A DNA stretch of 64,000 nucleotides from Paenibacillus mellifer (GTDB lineage Bacteria; Bacillota; Bacilli; Paenibacillales; Paenibacillaceae): assembly GCF_023195895.1 (NCBI RefSeq), contig NZ_JALPRK010000009.1, positions 62,001 through 126,000 on the forward strand. The letters are read 5' to 3'. Both the position numbers and the translations under genes were made by a program. Shown here piece by piece: positions 25,384-32,613 of the stretch (position 1 is its first letter; every line of letters begins with the position of its first letter). The notes below the pieces were generated by a model that did no database searches, had not been told where the DNA came from, and was given only the letters and a program-made list of their open reading frames with translations.

Positions 25384-26037
25384 TTATTCGATTCGTTCCA
25401 AATTTCCGTTTGCATCCATTTTAAATCGAGATTTGCTTTCTTCGTCCTCTTCATTCAAAAATGCCAACCGTCTAGCCCGGTCCATAATCTGAATTAGCGC
25501 CTTATAATCGTCGTTGACGACTCGATAATCGGTCTGCACCTCATTGACCTGTGTCGATAATCGCTCGTTTTCTTCCCGAAGCGTGGCAAGCTCCTCTTCT
25601 TTCTCACGCAGCTCCTTCTCGAGCGATTTCATTTGGCGGTTCGTCTCCTGAACCGTGTTCTTCCATCCGCGCAAAAACCGGATCACCGCATCGATGGATA
25701 TCGTTTCCTCGGTTACTCCATCGCTGCGGTAACCGCCGTCGTCCAATTCGACGGATGCGAGCGAAGCCATACCGGAACCCGCGATCAGCGGGGTTTGTTT
25801 TTTCATATAATTCCGTTTCTGTCTCTGTGCTTTGGCGATGCTAATGGCCGCTTCGTATTTTTTCCGTACGCAGCTATTCCATCGAAACCCGCAGGCCGCC
25901 GCCGTTCTACCGATTCGTTCCCCGACCTCTTCGAAAGCGTTTAATTGGGTGCTGCCCTCCCGAATATGCCGAAGAGTCACCTCGGCCAGAATCAAATCAT
26001 CTTCTGCGCTCCATGCATCTTGTCTCACAGCTGTCAT
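25384..26037 (-). CDS. rsfA: RsfA-family prespore transcriptional regulator
   Basis: RsfA (YlbO) modulates sigma-F-dependent genes in the forespore. The 217-residue protein has an N-terminal Myb/SANT-like helix-turn-helix (about residues 1-60: WSAEDDLILAEVTLRHIREG, then IGRTAAACGFRWNS), a linker, and a long C-terminal coiled coil (about residues 120-185) rich in Glu and Lys. ATG 26035-26037 is used because AGGAGG is correctly spaced upstream; the longer frame would contain the ribosome binding site. Adjacent panE is the conserved neighbour in Bacillus. Confidence 0.85.
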   Translation of the reverse strand: MTAVRQDAWSAEDDLILAEVTLRHIREGSTQLNAFEEVGERIGRTAAACGFRWNSCVRKKYEAAISIAKAQRQKRNYMKKQTPLIAGSGMASLASVELDDGGYRSDGVTEETISIDAVIRFLRGWKNTVQETNRQMKSLEKELREKEEELATLREENERLSTQVNEVQTDYRVVNDDYKALIQIMDRARRLAFLNEEDEESKSRFKMDANGNLERIE

Positions 26038-26235
26038 GCTATAAAAACCTCCTAACGACATCCTAGTCTAACCGTCTTCCAACCGGCGGTCTCCGGCAGG
26101 CGTATGGGTAAAATGCTTCTTACTCCATTTCTATGCCTCTCATAGAGTTCATAGAATCTATTTGATACTAAAATGTATTTCCAAAATCAGGGGCCTCCAT
26201 ACATAACGTTCGTGGAAACGAATAACGCATGCAGA

Positions 26236-26256
26236 TAACTGTTGATAATACAGTTA
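26236..26256. promoter_or_regulatory. Palindrome TAACTG-N9-CAGTTA in the rsfA-DUF2626 gap
   Basis: A perfect 6-9-6 inverted repeat, extendable by one A/T pair on each side, lies in the 347-bp divergent gap. It has the same 21-bp geometry as the TARCGG boxes elsewhere in the window but a different core, so relatedness is uncertain. The rest of the gap holds the promoter at 26306-26334; I see no clear rsfA promoter. Confidence 0.3.
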
Positions 26257-26305
26257 TATATGTCACATCACAATTTGCAGGATTTGGCTAAATGTTGACT
26301 TTTCG

Positions 26306-26334
26306 TTTACACTTTTCGGCCTAACGGGTATAAT
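26306..26334 (+). promoter_or_regulatory. Predicted sigma-A promoter of the DUF2626 gene
   Basis: TTTACA (26306-26311), a 17-bp spacer and a perfect TATAAT (26329-26334) precede the GTG start by about 50 bp. A TTGACT at 26295 is too far from the -10 to be its partner. Confidence 0.7.
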
Positions 26335-26384
26335 GAGAAAAGAAATGGAAGGTTCGTTGATACATAAGAAAGGGGGATTACCTC

Positions 26385-26621
26385 GTGGCACGCATGTTCC
26401 GCGTCCTTGGCTTCTTCACTTTGGCTATTGGGCTTATGGCCTTTGCGGGCGATCTGACGGAAATGGCCTTGCTGTTCTTCTTGCAAACCGCCTTTTTCGT
26501 TCTTTTCGGCTACTTGAAGTTTACCGAGAGAACCTATATCCTGCTGTTCTGGGGATACATGATCGTCGCTTTTACCGGTTTCAGCTACTGGACGATCTTT
26601 AAAATGGGTTTGCCCCTCTAA
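26385..26621 (+). CDS. DUF2626 family small membrane protein (YqgY-like)
   Basis: This 78-residue protein has three hydrophobic segments (about residues 5-22, 27-44 and 51-70) and resembles the DUF2626 family, named after Bacillus YqgY. No function is established. The start is GTG at 26385 with AAGGGGG 8 bp upstream. A terminator follows at 26645-26682, so it is probably monocistronic. Confidence 0.75.
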   Translation: MARMFRVLGFFTLAIGLMAFAGDLTEMALLFFLQTAFFVLFGYLKFTERTYILLFWGYMIVAFTGFSYWTIFKMGLPL

Positions 26622-26644
26622 TCCCAAGCGTTCATAAGTGTTCC

Positions 26645-26682
26645 AAAAGGGTGTTTCGGCTACGGGCCGGAACGCCTTTTTT
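26645..26682 (+). terminator. Terminator after the DUF2626 gene
   Basis: GGTGTTTCGGC-TACGG-GCCGGAACGCC forms a stem with two wobble or mismatched pairs, followed by TTTTTT. It separates the DUF2626 gene from the coiled-coil protein gene. Confidence 0.75.
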
Positions 26683-26751
26683 CGTGACTTCTGCTATTTC
26701 CAAACCTGTTATCATATATATAGTACAACTATTGACGGGAGAGGATCGTTG

Positions 26752-27828
26752 TTGAAGAAACGCATCATATCGTTCTGTCTATTACTGTCATGGGTTACCC
26801 TCCATATAGGCGGCATGCTGACTGCTGCCGAACCATTTACCGCCGAAGAACAACAGATCCTAGAACAAAGCTTGTCGATTCAGGAAATCGATCGGGAAAT
26901 CGAACGGATTGAATCCCGTCAGCAAGAAACCGAAGCGGACATTCGTGATTTGCAGGGACAGCTATCCGATAAAAACGAACAAATCCGAGTCAGCCGGGAG
27001 CAAGCCGGCTTAAGGTTGCGCGCTTATTATATGGGAGAACGGGAAAATTTACTGTACGCATTAGTGAGCGTAAACAGCCTCAAGGATTTTTTTACCGTAT
27101 TGGACTATTATCAACTCATCATGGATCGGGATCGTACGGTGTTAAATCACTATAAGACGGAATACGCCAAGCTGACGCGTACCAAACAGAAACTGGATGA
27201 CACCTCGAATGAGCTGGCCCGCATGAAAGAAGAGCTTCAGCTCCAACGCAGCCGGGTTGCCGCACTTCAGCAAAGTGTTGACAAATCACTTGGGCTTAGC
27301 GCGGATCCTGAGAAGCTCAAAGCGCTCATCCAAGAGCTTACGGTGTATTGGGAGAATGTCGGTTTATATGAACTGCGCAAGTATTTTCAGGCGCTCAGTT
27401 CTTCGATGTCGCAGTTCCCGGATTTTTTGCAGCAGAACGAGAACAGCTTGATTGCCGAGAAAGGCGGTTATCGCCTGGATATCCGCGAAGAAGAGCTAAA
27501 TGCGTTTCTATATAGCCAGAGCGAGCTGTTGAAAGATATGAGTTTTCACTTCGAAAAGGACAAGATCGTTGCACGGGGCAGCCGGGAAGGCTTGAAACTG
27601 GAGGTTGAGGGACATTATACGGTCGAACAGGAACCGGAGAATTCGATTGTCTTTCACGTGGACCGTCTATTGTTTAACGGCTTAGCGCTGCCAGATACGA
27701 CACGGGCCGAGCTGGAGCGGGACTTCGATCTCGGATTTTATCCCAAAAAAATCGTCCCCTTCGTAGAGGCCACCGATGCGGCCATCTCCGAGGGAACGTT
27801 GACGGTGAAATTGAAGTTAGCTTTGTAA
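26752..27828 (+). CDS. Exported coiled-coil protein of unknown function
   Basis: The 358-residue product begins with a basic, hydrophobic signal segment (KKRIISFCLLLSW) and then an Ala-rich cleavage region near TAAEPF. A long coiled coil follows (about residues 35-85 and 125-170) like the N-terminal part of PcsB/FtsX-associated wall hydrolases, but no CHAP, NlpC/P60 or peptidase M23 domain comes after it. Instead the C-terminal half is a mixed alpha/beta region I do not recognise. Tandem TTG codons lie at 26749 and 26752; GGGAGAGG is better spaced for the second. It may act at the wall as a regulator or scaffold; that is inference. Confidence 0.7.
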   Translation: MKKRIISFCLLLSWVTLHIGGMLTAAEPFTAEEQQILEQSLSIQEIDREIERIESRQQETEADIRDLQGQLSDKNEQIRVSREQAGLRLRAYYMGERENLLYALVSVNSLKDFFTVLDYYQLIMDRDRTVLNHYKTEYAKLTRTKQKLDDTSNELARMKEELQLQRSRVAALQQSVDKSLGLSADPEKLKALIQELTVYWENVGLYELRKYFQALSSSMSQFPDFLQQNENSLIAEKGGYRLDIREEELNAFLYSQSELLKDMSFHFEKDKIVARGSREGLKLEVEGHYTVEQEPENSIVFHVDRLLFNGLALPDTTRAELERDFDLGFYPKKIVPFVEATDAAISEGTLTVKLKLAL

Positions 27829-27839
27829 GTACAGCCGCG

Positions 27840-29102
27840 TTATTGGCTAAGCTCAGCCAGACGCCCGCGATACTGCTTCATGTTAATCGCCCCACTCAAA
27901 TAATCAGAGGTGAGCGTCTGAAACGCTTCAAGCTGTCCGGGCAACGCCGGACTAGCCGGCAATGCCGCTCCGGAACCGGCGGCCAAGGTGGCGGGAATCC
28001 AAGTGGGCAGCTCGTTTTGAGCGGCTTCGTAATAGATCGTTTTCAATACGGGAAGGCGGCTCGACGTATTTTGCCAACGCATCTGATTTAACGCGGAGGT
28101 CATCTCCGAAATCCACAATCCGGCCGCTTCGGCGTTGTCCGTTTGGGAGGAGACGGCATAACTGCGTCCTCGAATCCAGACAGACGCCAAGTTCGGCTGA
28201 ACTTCCGGTGTCCATACTTTCATCTGGGGAAGCGTATGCTTCTGCGCCTCAGAGGCCGGAAGGATCATCATGGCCAGTTCACCGCCATTGAACTTGCTCC
28301 ACGAATCCGCTCCAACGGCACCCGAATCCAACAACCAGGGTTGGATCTGTTCTAATTGCTGCAAGGAGAGCGGCATATTCCCTTTCACCGCATAAAAAGG
28401 CTCGGATCCGCCCGGCTTCCAGCCTCCCCCGATTTGCCAAAGCAACGTCGCCGCCGCGTACGGATCGCGGTAATCCAAGCCCATCAGGTAGGGCTGGGGT
28501 CGTTGTTTTTTGAAATCGGAGATGAGAACGTTCCAATCGTCCACCGATGCGGGCGGGCGCTCCAGGCCCAACTGCTTCAGCTTCACTGCATCATAGACCA
28601 GGACATAAGGATCCACGTCCAGCGGAACTCCCCAGACGTATCCATTCCATTCGTTAGGAATCAAGGATGCGCTTAACACTTCTCCGGATAAAGAACCTGA
28701 ATAATACCCCTCCGTAGGCAGCAGGTAACCGTCCGCTGCAAAGCGGCGAACCCAGACATTGTCCAATAGCAGGACGTCCGGCGATTCCCCCAGCTTCATG
28801 AGCTGTCGCTGGTAAGTAGCATACGTCTCTTCCGCCGGTACGTTAACCAGATCAACCTCCACCGGATGGATCACCGTAAACTGCCGGTTCATTTCCTCCA
28901 AGCGGCGGAAATCGGACTCGTCCATTTGCACCGCCACTTGAATATGCCCAGTCTCCTGGAGGTCGCTCGCCTCGGGCGGCGTAAACGGCAAAGTTTCGCC
29001 GCGGTCTTCCGGGCGAACTTGTGTCGTTTCTTCGCTAGGGGACAGATTGATTAAAGCGAGCAGCAGGACCGCAAAAAGCACCCAATGATTTTTTCGCTTC
29101 AC
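27840..29102 (-). CDS. Extracellular solute-binding protein, family 1, without transporter genes
   Basis: The 420-residue product resembles family 1 (sugar-type) ABC binding proteins: a hydrophobic signal segment (about residues 6-22), then a binding domain with PDVLLLDNVWVRRFAADGYLLP, a VPLDVDPYVLVYD stretch and a W-rich core. No lipobox cysteine is visible in or after the signal segment, so it may be membrane-tethered by an uncleaved segment or secreted. No permease or ATPase gene is adjacent. GTG 29100-29102 is chosen because the AGGAGAGG site lies just upstream; the ATG 21 bp earlier has no site. It converges with the coiled-coil gene, 11 bp apart. Confidence 0.8.
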   Translation of the reverse strand: MKRKNHWVLFAVLLLALINLSPSEETTQVRPEDRGETLPFTPPEASDLQETGHIQVAVQMDESDFRRLEEMNRQFTVIHPVEVDLVNVPAEETYATYQRQLMKLGESPDVLLLDNVWVRRFAADGYLLPTEGYYSGSLSGEVLSASLIPNEWNGYVWGVPLDVDPYVLVYDAVKLKQLGLERPPASVDDWNVLISDFKKQRPQPYLMGLDYRDPYAAATLLWQIGGGWKPGGSEPFYAVKGNMPLSLQQLEQIQPWLLDSGAVGADSWSKFNGGELAMMILPASEAQKHTLPQMKVWTPEVQPNLASVWIRGRSYAVSSQTDNAEAAGLWISEMTSALNQMRWQNTSSRLPVLKTIYYEAAQNELPTWIPATLAAGSGAALPASPALPGQLEAFQTLTSDYLSGAINMKQYRGRLAELSQ

Positions 29103-29290
29103 GCCTGTTCTTCCTCTCCTCATTTTAGGAGCGCAAGTCTATACACATTCCGATACTCCGTATTGTAGCAAATCGCGGAATGAATTGTCCCGTAAAAAAT
29201 TGTATATGGGGAGATGGCAGGAGGTCGCGGTAGGATGCGAGCGGTACAAAGAGTTCAAGAGCGCTAGGGGCCGCCGGGTGAAATGTTCTT

Positions 29291-29374
29291 ACGATCGCTG
29301 TTGCTCGCGGATTTCTCTGATTGAACTAAATTCAGATGAGGTGGAAATCCGCTCACAAAGGCGACCACTATCGT
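29291..29374. repeat. Imperfect inverted-repeat element
   Basis: GCGGATTTC (29307-29315) pairs with GAAATCCGC (29344-29352), TCTGA (29316-29320) with TCAGA (29332-29336), and outer ACGAT (29291-29295) with ATCGT (29370-29374). The outer arms are similar but not identical over about 30 bases. A short open frame crosses it (29185-29400, plus strand) but has no recognisable content. It could be a small mobile or dispersed repeat. Confidence 0.5.
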
Positions 29375-29510
29375 TTCTTCAGAATCATCCCCCCCTCTGA
29401 CCTTATGACGCTCTCATTGCGAATTCCCATCCAGTTGCTCCCGCCGGAGGGAAGGAGTACAGCCCGGCTTAAATGCACCAAACTGGCACGCACGCGAAAC
29501 CGCTCCTCCC

Positions 29511-29693
29511 TAACGGAACTGAGAGCCGCTATTTGTTCATTTCCCGGGTATTTCCCGCTCTAACGGAACCACAAGCCGTTATTCAGCCATAAACCTAACT
29601 GTTGACGCCAAAAGAGTCCAAATAAGGTCATCTGGTTCCGTTAGAGCTCAGGATCCCTCATTTTCAACCGAATAACGTCTCTCCGTTCCGTTA
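29511..29693. repeat. Composite palindrome element, locus 2 (four boxes)
   Basis: Four 21-bp boxes lie at 29511-29531, 29561-29581, 29623-29643 and 29673-29693. The first two read TAACGGAAC-N6-CCGYTA; the last two are the same box in reverse (TAASGT-N6-GTTCCGTTA). Spacing is 50, 62 and 50 bp, so the whole unit is itself symmetric. The linker between boxes 1 and 2 (ATTTCCC..TATTTCCCGCTC) is shared with the locus at 57753. It lies in the 868-bp gap between the solute-binding protein and phoH2. Confidence 0.75.
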
Positions 29694-29712
29694 GCCCTCC
29701 TCTATATGACAA

Positions 29713-29754
29713 AATAGCCCGGCGAATCAAGTTATACCGATTCGCCGGGCTATT
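29713..29754 (-). terminator. Long hairpin, probable phoH2 terminator
   Basis: A perfect 16-bp stem, AATAGCCCGGCGAATC / GATTCGCCGGGCTATT, with a 10-base loop. On the minus strand it is followed by TTTTGT. It lies about 215 bp past the phoH2 stop, so the phoH2 message would carry a long structured 3' end. Confidence 0.6.
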
Positions 29755-29815
29755 ACTATTATTCCGCGACGGACGAGTGACCAGCACTCGGCTGGCGCCT
29801 CCCTACTCCTGGAAA

Positions 29816-29926
29816 GCAAGTAACGAACCGGAGGAAGTTTACGTCCGCATTTGGGAGCCGGTTGTCTTCCTTCTATCTCATCCTTGGACAACCGGCGGAC
29901 AAGAGCGGGCCGAGGTCGTTACTTGC
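29816..29926. other. Nested stem structure, possible structured RNA
   Basis: An outer stem pairs GCAAGTAACGA (29816-29826) with TCGTTACTTGC (29916-29926), and imperfect pairing continues outward through GGAA/TTCC. An inner stem pairs GCCGGTTGTC (29857-29866) with GACAACCGGC (29887-29896), and GTCCGC (29843-29848) can alternatively pair with GCGGAC (29895-29900). A small hairpin CCAGC-ACTCG-GCTGG flanks it at 29781-29795. It is just downstream of phoH2 on the minus strand. I do not recognise it as any known RNA family. Confidence 0.45.
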
Positions 29927-29970
29927 TTCCGTTGACTTGGCTACCACTGGTTTTCTGCGAGTTGCGCCTT

Positions 29971-31305
29971 CTACAACAAATCCGCCGCCAGCTGCGCCAG
30001 CTTCGAGCGTTCGCCTTTCTCCAGCGTGATATGCCCGCTGATGCCCTGGTCGCGGAAGCGCTCGACCAAGCTGGTCAAGCCGTTGCTGGTTGCATCGAGG
30101 TAAGGATGATCGATCTGCTCCGGATCGCCCACCAGCACGATCTTGCTGCCTTCCCCGACGCGCGACACGATCGTTTTGACCTCATGGCGAGATAGATTTT
30201 GCGCCTCATCGATGATAATGAACTGTCCCGGGATCGAACGGCCGCGAATGTAAGTGAGGGCCTCCACCTGAATGCTGCCGAGTCCCATCAGGATTTTCTC
30301 GATATCGCCGGATTTTTTCGTATCGAACAGAAACTCCAGGTTATCGTAGATCGGCTGCATCCAGGGACGCAACTTCTCTTCCTTTTCCCCGGGCAGATAA
30401 CCAATATCCTTACCCATCGGAACAACAGGCCGGGCGATCAGCAGTTTCTTGTATTTGTGTTCATCCTCAACCTTCAGCAGACCGGCGGCCAGCGCGAGCA
30501 GCGTCTTTCCGGTTCCCGCCTTGCCAGTAATGGTGACCAGCGGGATATCATCATTGAGCAGCAGCTCTAAAGCCATTCGTTGCTGGGCGTTTCGCGCGCT
30601 GATCCCCCAGATCGGTTCGTTGCTGAGATACAGCGGCTCCATGCGTGTAGCGTCTTCGTTGACTTTCAGCAAAGCGGATTTACCGGTACCCATTTCGTCT
30701 TTCAGAATCACAAACTCGTGGGGGTAAAGGGAGAAACTGAGTCCAAGCGGTTTGATTGGCAAAAAACGATACGTATAAAATTCATCAATCACCGACGGGT
30801 GAACCTTGATGGACGAATAACCTCCGTACAGATCGCTGGGCCCGACAGTCCGGTCTGACAAGTAATCCTCCGCGTGCAGCCCCAGGACATCGGCTTTGAT
30901 CCGGACGAGGACATCCTTGCTCACCAAGATGACCGGGCGAGGTGAGGCTAGCTCCGACTGCTCCAGATGATAGTTCAGGGCCACGGCAAGAATCCGGTTA
31001 TCATTGGTGACCTCCCCGAACATTTCCTGGACTTTGACGAAGCTGCGGTGGTTTAGTTCCACCTTAATTCGCCCGCCGCCCTCCAGCGGTACGCCGTCAT
31101 GCAAATGACCCGTTTCCCGCAATCCGTCAAGCAGGCGTGATACGCCCCGCGCGTTACGGCCGATCTCGTCGGCATTACGCTTCTTGGTGTCGATTTCCTC
31201 CAGCACCACCGCCGGAATGACCACATCATGTTCATCAAAGGCAAAAACGGCCCTCGGATCATGCAGTAACACATTCGTATCCAATACAAAGATCTTCTTC
31301 ACCAT
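29971..31305 (-). CDS. phoH2: PIN-PhoH fusion protein PhoH2 (YlaK)
   Basis: PhoH2 proteins couple an N-terminal PIN-type RNase domain to a PhoH ATPase/helicase domain and act on RNA. The 444-residue protein has the PIN acidic motif FVLDTNVLLHDP at the N-terminus with VVLEEIDTKKR, then a PhoH domain with Walker A ITGKAGTGKTLLALAAG near residue 245 and Walker B FIIIDEAQNLS near residue 362. Its relative in Bacillus, YlaK, also sits among the yla genes. The ATG at 31303-31305 follows GGAGGGG. Confidence 0.9.
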   Translation of the reverse strand: MVKKIFVLDTNVLLHDPRAVFAFDEHDVVIPAVVLEEIDTKKRNADEIGRNARGVSRLLDGLRETGHLHDGVPLEGGGRIKVELNHRSFVKVQEMFGEVTNDNRILAVALNYHLEQSELASPRPVILVSKDVLVRIKADVLGLHAEDYLSDRTVGPSDLYGGYSSIKVHPSVIDEFYTYRFLPIKPLGLSFSLYPHEFVILKDEMGTGKSALLKVNEDATRMEPLYLSNEPIWGISARNAQQRMALELLLNDDIPLVTITGKAGTGKTLLALAAGLLKVEDEHKYKKLLIARPVVPMGKDIGYLPGEKEEKLRPWMQPIYDNLEFLFDTKKSGDIEKILMGLGSIQVEALTYIRGRSIPGQFIIIDEAQNLSRHEVKTIVSRVGEGSKIVLVGDPEQIDHPYLDATSNGLTSLVERFRDQGISGHITLEKGERSKLAQLAADLL

Positions 31306-31431
31306 TATCCCCTCCACCGCGGTCATTGCAGCCTAATGAGATCATACATATTTTTTCCCGCCCAGGGAAATCTAATATCGATATTTGAACTCCGGTACGA
31401 AAGAGATCAATTCCGAAAGGACGGATCGAAC

Positions 31432-32013
31432 ATGCGATTATGGCTGTGTTTGTTAGTGACGGCTTCCCTGCTTACAAGCTGCGGAACTGGTTCTGAAAAG
31501 GCATCACCCTCTCCAAGGAATCAAACAGAGAATACGCCCCGAGCGCAAAGTGTGGACCCTTACGCCACAACCGATACAAACGGCAACAGGGCAATGTCGG
31601 ACCGAGACAGACAAGTTTATTTGGAGCAGCTTGTGAAAAAGGTTCCCGGCGTCAAAGGCGCACATTGTGTCATTATGGGCAAAACGGCCATCGTAGGCAT
31701 CGATGTGGACAGCCGCCTCGAGCGCGCTAGGGTTGGGAGTATTAAATATACAGTAGCTGAAGCGCTTCGAAAAGATCCTCACGGGGGCGGCGCCATCGTG
31801 ACCGCCGACATGGATATCAACCAGCGGATCACCGAGATTGGCAAGAAGATTCGCCAGGGGCGGCCCGTATCCGGTTTTGCCACCGAGCTTGCCGATATCA
31901 TCGGGCGGATCGTCCCTCAGTTGCCGAACGATACCCGTCCTCCCGAAGGTGTAAACCCGAAACAAATGCAAATGGCCCCTGGAGGCGGTACGTCGCGGCA
32001 AAATTTGCGTTAA
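31432..32013 (+). CDS. YhcN/YlaJ-family sporulation lipoprotein
   Basis: The 193-residue product has a lipoprotein signal peptide ending LLTSC (Cys at about residue 17), a low-complexity linker, and a YhcN/YlaJ-type domain (AHCVIMGKTAIVGIDVDS, then VAEALRKDPHGGGAIVTADMD). Related proteins are made in the forespore and found in spores. ATG 31432 is chosen because the lipobox fits and AAAGGA precedes it. It is on the opposite strand to the neighbouring phoH2, unlike in Bacillus where ylaJ and ylaK run together. Confidence 0.85.
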   Translation: MRLWLCLLVTASLLTSCGTGSEKASPSPRNQTENTPRAQSVDPYATTDTNGNRAMSDRDRQVYLEQLVKKVPGVKGAHCVIMGKTAIVGIDVDSRLERARVGSIKYTVAEALRKDPHGGGAIVTADMDINQRITEIGKKIRQGRPVSGFATELADIIGRIVPQLPNDTRPPEGVNPKQMQMAPGGGTSRQNLR

Positions 32014-32030
32014 GTTTGTCCCAAGATGGA

Positions 32031-32064
32031 AAAAAAGCCTAGCGATGACCTCGCTAGGCTTTCT
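32031..32064. terminator. Terminator between convergent yhcN-like and ylaL-like genes
   Basis: AAAGCCTAGCGA-TGACC-TCGCTAGGCTTT is a perfect 12-bp stem with A-rich and T-rich flanks, so it can stop transcription in both directions. Its right arm overlaps the end of the ylaL-like coding region. Confidence 0.85.
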
Positions 32065-32506
32065 TCATGGCGTCAAACACTTGACGATCCAGCATGTCCG
32101 CAGCACGCTGGTCATAAACTTTGGCATATTCCGGCGGCGACACCAGTTGTGCGCCGTAGAACAACGCATTCCGCACAGCATCGATATGAATATCGAAGCA
32201 GCACATATTGAACGGCACCCCGTCCAGCGGATCCTGCACAACCTCAATATGGCCATTAATGGCGTAGATCGTCTCCTGACCAAATACCGTGACGGTAACC
32301 CGCGGATTGGCCTTCAAATTGCCGACCAGTCTGGAGCGATGGTCAAGTGCAAGCCGCAGTTTGGAACGATCCACGGCATACACCCATGAGATCGCACTGG
32401 AAGTGGGCCCTCCAGATTCCTGGTCCACCGTATTCAGCAATACAAACGTTTCGGACTGGAAAATCGCGTAAAGTGAATCGGACAATTGGGTAACGACCTC
32501 GGACAT
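32054..32506 (-). CDS. Pyridoxamine 5'-phosphate oxidase-like protein (YlaL-like)
   Basis: The 150-residue product resembles small split-barrel FMN-binding proteins of the pyridoxamine 5'-phosphate oxidase superfamily: TFVLLNTVDQESGGPTSSAI near residue 20, then RLALDHRSRLVGNLKANPRV. Such proteins bind flavin, but the actual substrate is unknown. Its position near phoH2 and typA matches YlaL of Bacillus. ATG 32504-32506 follows AGGAGGG. Confidence 0.75.
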   Translation of the reverse strand: MSEVVTQLSDSLYAIFQSETFVLLNTVDQESGGPTSSAISWVYAVDRSKLRLALDHRSRLVGNLKANPRVTVTVFGQETIYAINGHIEVVQDPLDGVPFNMCCFDIHIDAVRNALFYGAQLVSPPEYAKVYDQRAADMLDRQVFDAMKKA

Positions 32507-32613
32507 ATCGACCAGCCCTCCTGTACGGCGTTGCATGGGATTCTACTCAAGACGCTTCAGCTGTCCTGTCAGTTAATTGTATTATAGCATGTGGCAAAAC
32601 TTGCATTCAATCG

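Noticed and set aside
26038..26384. A sigma-F or sigma-G promoter for rsfA
   Set aside because: CATACG near 26087-26092 loosely resembles a -10, but no -35 lies at the right distance, so I do not call it.
29185..29400. A 71-codon plus-strand frame in the 29.1-30 kb gap
   Set aside because: It runs through an inverted-repeat element, has a basic, random-looking composition and no recognised domain or neighbour support.
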